Shown here: positions 16,875 through 24,986 of the stretch, piece by piece
How positions within the stretch are numbered: the first letter of the stretch is position 1
Layout of the letters: every line of letters begins with the position of its first letter
The notes under the pieces: generated by a model
The model's database searches: none
The model's input: the letters and a program-made list of their open reading frames with translations, nothing else
Told to the model about the DNA's origin: nothing
From: Azophilus sp965200465
Lineage (GTDB): Bacteria; Pseudomonadota; Gammaproteobacteria; Pseudomonadales; Azotimanducaceae
DNA: 64,000 bases
Reading direction: 5' to 3'
NCBI GenBank assembly: GCA_965200465.1
Contig: OZ241358.1
Location: forward strand, 1,488,001 to 1,552,000
Made by a program: the position numbers and the translations under genes

Positions 16875-17299
16875 GCGCAACTTCCTCCGGCAAGCGCCTG
16901 TACTCCGTCAACGGCATGGTGCTCGGCGCGGTTCTAGGCTCGTTGGCGGCGGCCCTGTACATGGCGGCGCACAACTGCATCGCCCTCGGCAGGCCGGCCC
17001 TTGCGCGGCGCATTCTGCGCGACGGGCTGATCCTCTACGGCGCACTGCTGTTGGTCGGCTTGCTGACGCCAACGGCCGTTGGCTGGGCGCTGGCTTTCAT
17101 GGCCGTGCAGGGCGGCCTGACTTGGTTTTTGGCCGAGCGCCTGCAGGGGGCCAGCATTGCCCATCACCAACAGGCCGGAGGCCAGCTTCACAGCATGGGC
17201 CGAGCTGCGCTGGTGGGCGTCTGCACCGCGTTTTTCATCCTGTTCCTGTTCGTGGTCATAGCGCTGCCGCTTTCCCTGATAGCCCAGAGCTTGGCTTAG
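16871..17299 (+). CDS. Small membrane protein, unknown function
   Basis: A 142-residue protein with about four hydrophobic helices (near residues 13-35, 50-65, 68-85 and 112-138) and short polar loops. No family was recognised. It starts at ATG 16871 in a 4-nt overlap with the small upstream frame. It is convergent with paaX, about 100 bp away. Confidence 0.6.
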   Translation: MSATSSGKRLYSVNGMVLGAVLGSLAAALYMAAHNCIALGRPALARRILRDGLILYGALLLVGLLTPTAVGWALAFMAVQGGLTWFLAERLQGASIAHHQQAGGQLHSMGRAALVGVCTAFFILFLFVVIALPLSLIAQSLA

Positions 17300-17398
17300 C
17301 CTTTCCGAAACAGCGCTGCGCAGCCCGTTCCCGCCAGCAGGCCGTCCACGAACAGCAGCCCTTGGAAACACGAGCCTCCGGCGCTTTCTTGCAGCCGT

Positions 17399-18310
17399 TC
17401 AGGCCAGCGCCACGAGCCGCCCCGTCCAGACAGCGCTGCGGAAACGATTGCGCAGAACGGCGCTGTGGGCCGGCCAGTCCCCACCCTGCCGCTGCAGAAC
17501 CGTGGCCAACCAGGCCTCCGACGCCTCCAGCCATCGATGGTACAGGGTGGCGGTGAGCCGCCGGGCGGCATCCCCCAGCCAACCGTCCGGCAATAGGCTG
17601 GCGGGAAGCTCCGGGTCGGTGAGGACAATGCGTCTATAGGCGTGAACCAGGCAAAAGCGCAACTGAAAGGCCGTGCGCGGCGACGGCGCAGGGGCGGCTT
17701 CCGCCAAGGGCGCAAAGCGCTCCATGAAGCGCCCGTAGGCTTGGTTCAGTTCATCCACCGCCCAAGTTTCCCGGCACAGGCGCGGGAGGCTGTCGCCCAA
17801 GGCGGCGCCTTCGGCGCGGAACACCGGCGCGTCCGCACCGAGTTCCTCGAGCAGGGCGCGGTGGTCATCGCCGTAGCCGGCGCGGATCAGCACGTCGCCG
17901 CGCAGCCGCCCGAAGCCCAGCCAGCCGAGTTGCTCCGTCAGCCGCTGCCGTTGCGGCGGCGGCAGCCCGGCGGCCAGCACAATGGTCCAAAAACCGTCCC
18001 AGTCGGGCTTGGCCGGGGCGTAGATGCGGGCGGCGGCGCGTTGGTGTTGCCGGGCGCCGAAGGCGCTGAATTGGCAGTAGCTGCGCCGCCCCCGCCGGTG
18101 GGAGCGCAGCCAGCCCTCCCGCCGGAGCCGGTTGCAGGTAGTGCGCACCAGCTGTTCGTTCAAACCAAAGCAATCCAACGCAGCGACGAGGCTGCCCAAC
18201 CAAACCGGCTGCGGCTGCACGGAAACCACGTCGCCCATGAAGGTGACGATCAGGGAGCGGGCCTTGGCGCCGCCGAGCGTTGCCCTTAGCAGGGCGTCAA
18301 CCTCACACAT
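17399..18310 (-). CDS. paaX: PaaX-family phenylacetate repressor
   Basis: PaaX represses phenylacetate catabolic genes and is released by phenylacetyl-CoA. The 303-residue protein has the PaaX winged helix (LGSLVAALDCFGLNEQLVRT, then NRLRREGWL), the central wing region and the C-terminal PaaX domain (CLVHAYRRIVLTDPELPASLLPDGW). It overlaps the end of paaE by 8 bp and is the last gene of the same transcript, so the regulator is made from the operon it should control. Length is usual for the family (~300-316). Confidence 0.92.
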   Translation of the reverse strand: MCEVDALLRATLGGAKARSLIVTFMGDVVSVQPQPVWLGSLVAALDCFGLNEQLVRTTCNRLRREGWLRSHRRGRRSYCQFSAFGARQHQRAAARIYAPAKPDWDGFWTIVLAAGLPPPQRQRLTEQLGWLGFGRLRGDVLIRAGYGDDHRALLEELGADAPVFRAEGAALGDSLPRLCRETWAVDELNQAYGRFMERFAPLAEAAPAPSPRTAFQLRFCLVHAYRRIVLTDPELPASLLPDGWLGDAARRLTATLYHRWLEASEAWLATVLQRQGGDWPAHSAVLRNRFRSAVWTGRLVALA

Positions 18311-19379
18311 CGAAGTCCAAGCACAGGCTTTCCGACAACGGATGGCTCTGGCAACTGAGAATGAAGCCGGCGTCCACTTCGTCCTGCGCTAGGGCATGGT
18401 TCACATCCATATCAACCTCCCCTGCGAGCAGCCGCGCCTTGCAGGTGGCGCAGACGCCGTCCTTGCAGGAGAACGGCAGGTCGAGGCCGACGGCCCGGCC
18501 GCGATCCAGCAGATTCTCCCCGTCCACCTCCAACTCGAAGCGGTACTCCCGCCCCCTGAAGAACACCCTGATCCGCGACCTCCTGCTGCCGTAGCGCTGC
18601 GCCCGCTCCGCCTGCTTGTGGACCCGCTGCGCCGCGTCCTCGGCGGAGGCGGAGAAGAGTTCGCAGTGGATGCGCTCCGCCGCCACGCCCTCGGCCCGCA
18701 GGCCGCGGGTGACCTCGGAAATCATGGACTCCGGGCCGCAGAGGAAGAAGTCGTCAAAGCTGCTGAGGGGCAGCAGGCGGCGGATGAGGGCCGCGCCCTT
18801 GGCGTTGTTGATGCGTCCGTTGAATAGATCGTTGTCCTGTTGCTCTTGGCTGAAAATGGGGATCAAATGGAAGCGGTCGAGATAGGAATTTTTTAGGAAC
18901 ATCAAATCGTTGCGGAACATCATTGAAGCGGTGGTTTTATTTCCGTAGAGCAAGGTGACACGGTTTTGCGGATGCTGCGCCAAGGTGGCGCGCAGGATGG
19001 AGAGCACCGGCGTGATGCCGCTGCCGGCGGCGATGCAGAGGTCATGCGCCGGCGGCCGGCGGTTGGCGTCCACCGTGAAGGAACCCATGGGAACCCCCAC
19101 CCGCAGCCGCTCCCCAGCCGTCAAATCTTGGTTGGCGTAGGTGCTGAAGCGGCCGTCCGGCGCCAGCTTAACGCCCACCTGCAGCGCCTCGCCGGGAATG
19201 CTGCATATCGAGTAGGCGCGGCGCAGGGGGGCGCCGTCGAAGTTCCTCTCCAAGGTCAGGTACTGGCCCGGCCTAAAGGCGTATGCCGGCGCCAGCGCCG
19301 GCGGCACTCGAAAGGTCACCCGCACGGCCTGCTCCGTCTCCGGCCTGACCTCGGCCACTTCCAGTTCATGCATATCCAT
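18303..19379 (-). CDS. paaE: Phenylacetyl-CoA epoxidase reductase subunit PaaE
   Basis: PaaE passes electrons from NADPH to the PaaABC epoxidase. The 358-residue protein has an FAD domain (RPGQYLTL, RRAYSICS), an NAD(P) domain (CIAAGSGITPVLSI, FFLCGPESMI) and a C-terminal plant-type [2Fe-2S] ferredoxin with Cys residues in SCKDGVCATCKA and a fourth near LSCQSH. The start at ATG 19379 (MDMHELEVAEVRPETEQAV) fits known PaaE proteins; a longer frame reaches back over the paaC stop. In the usual order paaD lies between paaC and paaE; here there are only 64 bp. Confidence 0.94.
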   Translation of the reverse strand: MDMHELEVAEVRPETEQAVRVTFRVPPALAPAYAFRPGQYLTLERNFDGAPLRRAYSICSIPGEALQVGVKLAPDGRFSTYANQDLTAGERLRVGVPMGSFTVDANRRPPAHDLCIAAGSGITPVLSILRATLAQHPQNRVTLLYGNKTTASMMFRNDLMFLKNSYLDRFHLIPIFSQEQQDNDLFNGRINNAKGAALIRRLLPLSSFDDFFLCGPESMISEVTRGLRAEGVAAERIHCELFSASAEDAAQRVHKQAERAQRYGSRRSRIRVFFRGREYRFELEVDGENLLDRGRAVGLDLPFSCKDGVCATCKARLLAGEVDMDVNHALAQDEVDAGFILSCQSHPLSESLCLDFDV

Positions 19380-19443
19380 CCTGATCAACGCAACGCCCTG
19401 CGCGTCCTTCCCCAACGGAATGGCGGCTGACCGACGTGGCGGT

Positions 19444-20184
19444 TCACCACTTCGCACCCGGATGGCTGCGCGGCAGGTGCTGCATTGCCGCCAACATGAC
19501 GCCTAAGTGCTCCGTGTGGACGCCTTGCCGGCCGCCGTCCACCGTCCAGCCGCCCTGCGGCATGGCGAGGGTGGCTTCCTCAAGGGTGGCGACGACGGCC
19601 TCTTGCCAAGCCGGCCGCAGCTTGGCGCGGTCCGGCAGGACGCCCTGCTCCACCAAGGGCTGCTCCGGCGGCGTGTTGACGAACAATTCCTGCCGGTAGC
19701 CCCAGACGTCCTCCAAGGCTTGCTGCATCCGGCGGCGGCTTTCTTCGGTGCCGTCGCCTAGACGGACCACCCAGGCGGCGGAGTGGCGGCGATGGTAGAT
19801 GGCCTCCTTGTGCGCCTTGGCGCCGATGTCCGCCAAGGCGGCGTCGGCGCTTTGGGCCAGTGCGGCGCTGTGCAGTTCGTCAAAGGCATCGACCAGGAAT
19901 TGCCGGGCGTAGGCGGCGGCGAAATCCGCCCCCGGCAGTTCAAAGAGCAGCAGGTTGGTGAACTCGCGGGGGTCCCGCTCGAAGGCGTAGGCGTCCTCGT
20001 CCCGCCCGCCCAAGCCGTTGGCGTAGCCGTAGTAGAGCCGCGCCCGGCTGAGGAAATCCAAGGCCGTGTTGGCCATGGCCATGTCCTCCTCCAAGGTGGG
20101 CGCCCGGCTGCACCACTCCGCAAGCCTTTGGCCGAGCACCAAGGCGTCGTCGCCCAAGGCCACCACCGCCGGCAGCAGGCTCAT
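19444..20184 (-). CDS. paaC: Phenylacetyl-CoA epoxidase structural subunit PaaC
   Basis: PaaC is the structural partner of PaaA in the ring 1,2-phenylacetyl-CoA epoxidase. The 246-residue all-helical ferritin-like protein has typical blocks: LAEWCSRAPTLEEDMAMANT, ARLYYGYANGLGGRDEDAYA and AHKEAIYHRRHSAAWVVRLGDG. It overlaps paaB by 4 nt. In this subunit the metal ligands are incomplete as expected. Confidence 0.95.
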   Translation of the reverse strand: MSLLPAVVALGDDALVLGQRLAEWCSRAPTLEEDMAMANTALDFLSRARLYYGYANGLGGRDEDAYAFERDPREFTNLLLFELPGADFAAAYARQFLVDAFDELHSAALAQSADAALADIGAKAHKEAIYHRRHSAAWVVRLGDGTEESRRRMQQALEDVWGYRQELFVNTPPEQPLVEQGVLPDRAKLRPAWQEAVVATLEEATLAMPQGGWTVDGGRQGVHTEHLGVMLAAMQHLPRSHPGAKW

Positions 20185-20453
20185 AGGTTCTTCACCTCCT
20201 TGGGCAGCTCGTAGTAGGTGGCGTCCCGGAAGGGCTTGCTGTCGGCGGGGTCAAAGAAGGCCGGCGCGTCGCTTTCCTGGCTGGCGGTGATGTCGGCGGA
20301 GGGCACCACCCAAATGCTGATGCCCTCCCGCCGCCGGGTGTAGATTTCCCGGGCGTACTGCAGGGCCATCTCCGCATCGTCCGCCCGCAGGCTGCCGGCA
20401 TGCTGGTGGTCCAGCCCGCGGCGGGAGCGGACGAACACCTCATAGAGCGGCAT
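20181..20453 (-). CDS. paaB: Phenylacetyl-CoA epoxidase subunit PaaB
   Basis: PaaB is a small subunit that bridges the PaaAC heterodimers. The 90-residue protein starts MPLYEVFVRSRRGLDHQHAG, a near-invariant PaaB start, and contains ALQYAREIYTRRREGISIWV. ATG 20453 is chosen from this match; the longer open frame upstream lies within paaA. It overlaps the paaA end by 14 bp and paaC by 4 bp, a tightly coupled operon. Confidence 0.95.
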   Translation of the reverse strand: MPLYEVFVRSRRGLDHQHAGSLRADDAEMALQYAREIYTRRREGISIWVVPSADITASQESDAPAFFDPADSKPFRDATYYELPKEVKNL

Positions 20454-21486
20454 CCGCCCCACCCTCCTTGCCGGAACCCGACGGGCCGGCGGCGGCGCCT
20501 GCAGCTCCGTCCAAACCAGACGAATCGGCGCGGTCGCCGGGGAATTGGGCCTCTCCGTTGCCGGCGGCGGATGCCTGCTTCGCGGCATGGGCGGCCATGG
20601 CCGCCCGCACCCAAGCACCGTCCTCATGCACCTGCCGATGATGGGCCAAACGCTGACGGCTGCATGGGCCGTTACCGGCGACCACCCGCTGGAACTCGTT
20701 CCAGTCGATGGCGCCGAAGCGGTAGTGGCCGGCGGCGGCGTCCCATTTCAAGTCGCCGTCGGGAATCTTCAAGCCCAGCAGCTCCGCTTGCGGCGCGGCC
20801 TGATCGACAAACTTCTGGCGCAGTTCGTCATTGCCGTAGCGCTTGATTTTCCAAGCGAAGGACTGGGAGGAGTGGACGGATGAGGCGTCCGGCGGGCCGA
20901 ACATCATCAGCGTCGGCCACCACCAGCGGTCCAAGGCGTCCTGGGCCATTTCCCGCTGTGCGTCCGTGCCCCGCGCCAAGGCGAGCATGAGGTCGTAGCC
21001 TTGCCGCTGGTGAAAGCTCTCCTCCTTGCAGATGCGCATCATGGCGCGTGCGTATGGGCCGTAGGAGCAGCGCTGCAAGGGAATTTGGTTGATGATGGCG
21101 GCGCTATCGACCAGCCAGCCGATGGCGCCCACGTCCGCCCAAGTGAGGGCCGGATAGTTGAAGATGGAGGAATACTTGGCCTTGCCGCCGTGCAGTGCGG
21201 CGATCAGGTCCCGGCGGCTGGCGCCTAAGGTCTCCGCCGCGCCGTAAAGGTAAAGGCCGTGGCCGCCCTCGTCCTGCACCTTGGCCAGCAGGATGACCTT
21301 GCGCTCCAAGGACGGTGCCCGGCTGATCCAGCCCCCCTCCGGCTGCATGCCGATCACCTCGGAGTGGGCGTGCTGGGAAATCTGCCGCACCAGGGTGCGG
21401 CGGTAGCCCTCCGGCATCGAATCCTTCGGCTCGATGCGCTCATCCCGGTCGATGCGGGCCTGAAAATCCTCCGCCGCTGCGGACAT
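20440..21486 (-). CDS. paaA: Phenylacetyl-CoA epoxidase catalytic subunit PaaA
   Basis: PaaA carries the diiron centre that epoxidises the ring of phenylacetyl-CoA. The 348-residue protein has the carboxylate/His segments expected (KVQDEGGHGLYLYGAAETLG and ICKEESFHQRQGYDLMLALA), and RYGNDELRQKFVDQ near the middle. About 30 C-terminal residues (AAGAAAGPSGSGKEGG) look low-complexity and were probably added by the overlap with paaB. ATG 21486 gives the usual start. First gene of the minus-strand paaABCE-paaX operon. Confidence 0.95.
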   Translation of the reverse strand: MSAAAEDFQARIDRDERIEPKDSMPEGYRRTLVRQISQHAHSEVIGMQPEGGWISRAPSLERKVILLAKVQDEGGHGLYLYGAAETLGASRRDLIAALHGGKAKYSSIFNYPALTWADVGAIGWLVDSAAIINQIPLQRCSYGPYARAMMRICKEESFHQRQGYDLMLALARGTDAQREMAQDALDRWWWPTLMMFGPPDASSVHSSQSFAWKIKRYGNDELRQKFVDQAAPQAELLGLKIPDGDLKWDAAAGHYRFGAIDWNEFQRVVAGNGPCSRQRLAHHRQVHEDGAWVRAAMAAHAAKQASAAGNGEAQFPGDRADSSGLDGAAGAAAGPSGSGKEGGADAAL

Positions 21487-21533
21487 GGGGACACCTCGAG
21501 TTCGCCGACAGGCGGACGAGGTTAGCATAAAGC

Positions 21534-21569
21534 AATACAAATTTTAGAGAGTTTTTGGAATTTTGTATT
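21534..21569. promoter_or_regulatory. Candidate paa operator (inverted repeat)
   Basis: AATACAAA (21534-21541) and TTTGTATT (21562-21569) form a perfect 8-bp inverted repeat, 20 bp apart, in an AT-rich patch about 50-80 bp upstream of paaA. Widely spaced half-sites fit a dimeric repressor; PaaX is the obvious candidate, although the half-site does not match the E. coli PaaX site I know. Confidence 0.4.
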
Positions 21570-21742
21570 ATTTTGGGGCGGGCTTTGCGGTGGAGAAATC
21601 GTACGCCTCGTCCTCCAACGCCCAAAAGTAATTCGTTCCTGATATCGCAATATGGAAATATTGGTGAATCCTGCATCTTGATGATGCATTCCCTCGGCCC
21701 GCATGCAATCGTAGGCGTCCATTCAACTTTTGGAGACGCGAA

Positions 21743-21922
21743 ATGCGTGAATTAACCTTTCAGGAACAGGAACGGGCCAGCGGCGGCTTTTTCCCGATTT
21801 TCGGGTGGGCGGTCGCTTCCGCCAGTTTGACTGCCGCCAGCTACAAGGCGACGAGAGCTTTCAGCCGCCAGCCCAGTGGCGGCATAGTTGACACCGGCTC
21901 GGCCTGCGTGTTTGTGCCCTGA
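21743..21922 (+). CDS. Double-glycine leader peptide, bacteriocin-like precursor
   Basis: A 59-residue precursor starts with ATG at 21743, seven nt after GGAG. Residues 1-15 (MRELTFQEQERASGG) match the double-glycine leader consensus of class II bacteriocins and microcins, with hydrophobic residues at -12, -7 and -4-like positions and GG before the cut. Cleavage would release about 44 residues: hydrophobic FFPIFGWAVASASLTAASY, then polar sequence with one Cys near the C-terminus. Such leaders are cut by C39-peptidase ABC exporters; none is in the window. A hairpin and a membrane protein gene follow, the classic bacteriocin-immunity layout. The leader is seen directly; toxin activity is inferred. 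Confidence 0.6.
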   Translation: MRELTFQEQERASGGFFPIFGWAVASASLTAASYKATRAFSRQPSGGIVDTGSACVFVP

Positions 21923-21940
21923 TCGCCTTTGGCTTAGAAA

Positions 21941-21960
21941 GGGGCTCCTGCGGGAGCCCC
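21941..21960 (+). terminator. GC hairpin between precursor and membrane protein genes
   Basis: GGGGCTCC (21941-21948), loop TGCG, GGAGCCCC (21953-21960): a perfect 8-bp stem 18 bp after the precursor stop and 9 bp before the next start. No U-tract follows on the plus strand, so it may stabilise or attenuate the transcript rather than terminate it fully. Confidence 0.45.
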
Positions 21961-21969
21961 ACCAAACCC

Positions 21970-22368
21970 ATGCCAAAAGACAATTCCTTCCGCCGCAAAG
22001 ACCTTTACGCCGGTCGTGATGCACTCGCTGGCGCAGCGTTGGCCGTTGTCCTTGCGCTCGCTCTTTCCCAACCCATTGCAACAGCGTTCTTGGCCGGCGT
22101 CGTCGGCGTCGTAGTCGGCCAGACCTTCAGCAGGTGGCGGCTCAAGCGCAAACCGTCCGCGCAGCACGAAGCCCCTCTAACGGCGAACTCCATTTTAGGG
22201 TTCACCGTCTGGACGCTGTGCTGCATCGGTTTCGGCGCAGGGCTGGCCTATGTTGACGGAGCGCCCATTGCGTTGCTTGCCAAAATGGTGGGCGCCATGG
22301 CGGTGCTGGTCGCCGCCGCCATTGCTTCAACCATGATCGCCAAGCGTCTTGAAGACAGGCAAGACTAA
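21970..22368 (+). CDS. Small membrane protein, candidate immunity protein
   Basis: A 132-residue protein with about four hydrophobic helices arranged as two pairs (near residues 19-34, 37-50, 75-93 and 101-122), separated by a basic loop (RWRLKRKPSAQHE). No family was recognised. The position 47 bp downstream of a double-glycine precursor, with a hairpin between, is where an immunity protein is expected, and small multi-pass proteins are common in that role. This is inference from context. Confidence 0.45.
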   Translation: MPKDNSFRRKDLYAGRDALAGAALAVVLALALSQPIATAFLAGVVGVVVGQTFSRWRLKRKPSAQHEAPLTANSILGFTVWTLCCIGFGAGLAYVDGAPIALLAKMVGAMAVLVAAAIASTMIAKRLEDRQD

Positions 22369-22632
22369 CAACGCAAAGCCCGGCAACTAGAAGCATCCTT
22401 CGCCTAGCAGCCGCTTGGTTCGCAAGTTGGCGCACAAATCCAGCTTCAAGGCGGCTTCCTGTTCGAGTAAATCGCCGAAGCCTTTCTGGACTGGCCTTTT
22501 TAGGCGGAAATGGGTAGAGCATTTGACAATGAGGGCATTTTTGGCAAAAAATGCGAATGAAGGGCGGGTTCTACCGCTGGGTCGGATGTTGGGTTCGCCC
22601 TTGACCTATGACAACAGCAGGATTGCCTCAAC

Positions 22633-23127
22633 ATGGTCAACTATCCGCTCTTATTCGAGTTCAGAGATCTGGTCGCTGGCAATGACTTTCTGGCCAGCGT
22701 CGTCATTGCCGGCCGCGCCCTTATCAGAGAGGACAACGAGGGTTTCTGGATGTGTGGCGTCCTGCCGGGCGGCATCTGCGCCGACGGCGACAGCCAGAGG
22801 GAAGCTGCTGCGGAGTTTCGCTCCATGTACCGGGCTGCGCTTTACGACCTAGCGGCGGAAGCGCTCGATTTCAAGCGTTTTCAGAAGGAAGTGCAAGACT
22901 TCTTCAAAGACGAAGACCGGGTTTTTGCGAAAACTTGGAAAGAGGCAGTCGCCACAGTGCGGCGAGGCGGCTTGGCGTCCGATTGGCTGGGCAAACAACC
23001 AGCCGAATCTCCCCGAAGTGTGGAGGTGGTGCAGGTCGCCCTTGGCGGTGAGGAAGGCCCTGATTTGCTGACCAAAAGACCCGAGCCAAGTTTCAACGCA
23101 CTCGACGGTCTTGCCCGCGCCGCCTAG
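22633..23127 (+). CDS. HicB-like antitoxin candidate
   Basis: A 164-residue acidic protein. Residues 25-80 (VIAGRALIREDNEGFWMCG, then GGICADGDSQREAAAEF and MYRAALYDLAAEA) resemble the partial RNase H fold of HicB-type antitoxins, with the characteristic GD/S-x-EAA segment followed by a helix. The second half has no recognised domain. The downstream gene, 10 bp away, has HicA-like sequence, which supports a toxin-antitoxin pair. No DNA-binding domain of the usual HicB C-terminus is clear, so the assignment is tentative. Confidence 0.45.
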   Translation: MVNYPLLFEFRDLVAGNDFLASVVIAGRALIREDNEGFWMCGVLPGGICADGDSQREAAAEFRSMYRAALYDLAAEALDFKRFQKEVQDFFKDEDRVFAKTWKEAVATVRRGGLASDWLGKQPAESPRSVEVVQVALGGEEGPDLLTKRPEPSFNALDGLARAA

Positions 23128-23137
23128 CACTGCCTAG

Positions 23138-23392
23138 ATGCCCACCCGTGGTTTGGTGGCCTTCAAGAAGGTCCTGAAGATGCTGAAGAAGTGCGCCCCG
23201 GGACACACCATTGAAGACAAGACGCATCTGCGGTGGATACGTTATCAGGGTAAATGCGTCCGGGTGTCGCAAGGCCCTCATGGGGCAGGCAATGATTATG
23301 AAATCAAGATTGGGCAGGCAAGGGGAATCGTAACGCAGCTCGCAATAGATTTCGACTGCGCCCGCAAGCACTTGCCGCAGTTGCGCCTATAG
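23138..23392 (+). CDS. HicA-like toxin candidate
   Basis: An 84-residue basic protein. The segment KCAPGHTIEDKTHLRWIRYQG followed by PHGAGNDYEIKIGQARGIV and TQLAID recalls HicA mRNA interferases, which have a dsRBD-like fold, a conserved His near the basic loop and a closing RGIV..L.I helix. HicA proteins cut mRNA when not bound by HicB. The order antitoxin-toxin here is the reverse of the common hicAB order but is known in some loci. Similarity was judged by eye. Confidence 0.45.
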   Translation: MPTRGLVAFKKVLKMLKKCAPGHTIEDKTHLRWIRYQGKCVRVSQGPHGAGNDYEIKIGQARGIVTQLAIDFDCARKHLPQLRL

Positions 23393-23601
23393 CAGCGGCC
23401 CCAACAAAGTTTGGTGGACTTGGCGACCTACGCCAATGCCGAGCACCGCCCCTGCTTGGAAGCGGTCAAGCGAAACGTCGCTGTACACGATAGCCCGCTG
23501 AGACGGGCCGGAAATCTGCTGGCAAATGGGATTTAACGCAACCCGAATTGTGTGCAAGTCACCTAGGACCGTTGATTGCAGCCCAAGGAAAACGGTTGAA
23601 C

Positions 23602-24648
23602 CTAGGCCCATCCGTTAGGGGGGCTGGGCATCGGTGGCGGCTCGGCTTGTGGCGGCGCGTTCTGGGATGCGTCCGTGCTGACTGCGGCCTGCAGCGCGGA
23701 GCGTCTGATCCCCATGATGGCGATGAGGGCCAGCGCCAACAGGGCTAGGATGACGGCCCCGGCCACCAGCATGGCGGTTCGCCAGCGGCTGGCGAACCCA
23801 TCCCGAAGGTCCGCAAGGCTGGCCTGCAGCTGGGCGTCCCGCGCCGCTTGCGCCGCCCACGGGTCGCCAACGCCTGCTGGACTCCGAACATCCTCGGCTA
23901 CCCGCACCGCCAAGGCTTCAACGCAGGGGTCACGGACGGGTCGGTAGGGAATGGACAGAAAATCCAGTTCCCTTGCTAGTTCGCCGACGAACGAGGCCCA
24001 ATATATGCCCGAAGGCGCGTCTATTTTCGGGCCGCCCAAGGTCTCCTGAACGGTAACGCTGGGCACCCGGGTGTTGACGCCGATGACGCGCCCGCAGGCG
24101 TCGAGCAGCGGGCCGCCGCTGTTGCCGGGGTTGATGGCGGCGTTGTGCTGAATGATGCGCAGTTCGCCTGCGCCCCAGGTTCCGGGAAAGACGCGGCTGA
24201 CCTTGCCGCTGTTGAAGCTGGCGATGGCGGCGTTGGAGGCGGCGATCTTGTCGGCAGAGCCGGGAAAGCCAATGGCCACCACGTTCAACAGGGGTTCCGG
24301 CGGCCACAGCGCTAAGACGGCGCCCACCAAGCCTTCAAAGCCGCCGCTGGTGATTTGAATGATCGCCAAATCCATTTCGGGAGAGGACCAAATGAAGTTG
24401 GCGAATGCCGAGCGCCGACCCTGCTGCACGGTGATTTGGCTGCCGTTGGCCACTACATGGTGGTTGGTCGCCACATGGCCCTGTGCATTTAGCAGGAAGC
24501 CGCTGCCGGCGCTGCCCTCCGCAAGCACCCGCACCACCGCGGCCTGCGCCTTGCCGCGCAGGGCTGGGCTGCTGAGCGCCGTTGCGCCATGCGCCGAAGG
24601 TGCAAAGGCGGCCAACGCCGCCAAAAGCAAGGGCCAACCGAACTTCAT
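23602..24648 (-). CDS. Trypsin-like membrane-anchored serine protease
   Basis: A 348-residue protein with a signal peptide (MKFGWPLLLAALAAFAPSAHG), a trypsin-like domain with an intact triad (His in ATNHHVV, Asp in MDLAIIQI, Ser in NPGNSGGPLL) and a transmembrane helix near residue 300, followed by a short Pro-rich cytoplasmic tail. It is closely similar in the protease, stalk (DLRDGFASRW) and membrane segments to the protease at 40273-41970, but lacks that protein's coiled coil and FHA domain. ATG 24648 gives the signal peptide; earlier frames do not. It is alone on the minus strand, 339 bp from divergent trxB. Confidence 0.8.
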   Translation of the reverse strand: MKFGWPLLLAALAAFAPSAHGATALSSPALRGKAQAAVVRVLAEGSAGSGFLLNAQGHVATNHHVVANGSQITVQQGRRSAFANFIWSSPEMDLAIIQITSGGFEGLVGAVLALWPPEPLLNVVAIGFPGSADKIAASNAAIASFNSGKVSRVFPGTWGAGELRIIQHNAAINPGNSGGPLLDACGRVIGVNTRVPSVTVQETLGGPKIDAPSGIYWASFVGELARELDFLSIPYRPVRDPCVEALAVRVAEDVRSPAGVGDPWAAQAARDAQLQASLADLRDGFASRWRTAMLVAGAVILALLALALIAIMGIRRSALQAAVSTDASQNAPPQAEPPPMPSPPNGWA

Positions 24649-24986
24649 GCGCCGCCAACCTGCCAATGGCTTGCAACCACGCCATTTGCGCGGCGCTTTC
24701 GCGGATGTTGCCGCATCATACCACACCCACTTGCTTGCAACCGCCAAGGTCAGGAGCGGCGAAGTTCGCCACTGCACCAAAACCCTGACCGCCTAGCCGC
24801 CGCGCACCTAGTTGCGGGCCCTAGAGTCCGTCCATGTGAGCGCCATGTCAAGCGGCTTTAGAGCAGCACTCGCCTTCCAAAGGTTGCTCCGCCCGCAGGC
24901 GTCCTTCGCTTGGCGCTGTCGATTGGCGGCTGGACATCGCCCCAAATACGGGCAAGATAGGCGTCTTTCGGTGCTTCCCCTGCTTC
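24649..24986. other. Divergent intergenic region, protease/trxB
   Basis: No gene was found. A 7-bp inverted repeat GGTCAGG (24748-24754) / CCTGACC (24784-24790) is the only clear structure; promoters for the two divergent genes presumably lie here. Confidence 0.3.

Noticed and set aside
19380..19457. Possible paaD between paaC and paaE
   Set aside because: Only 64 bp separate the two genes; PaaD needs about 160 codons, and no PaaD-like frame overlaps either neighbour.
22387..22572. Minus-strand frame ending GFGDLLEQEAALKLDLCANL and a short tail
   Set aside because: It looks protein-like and might be a gene end, but it has no start codon and no recognised family; evidence is too thin to list.
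23387..23611. 74-codon minus-strand frame after the HicA-like gene
   Set aside because: No motif, no ribosome site and overlap with the ends of flanking genes; likely chance.
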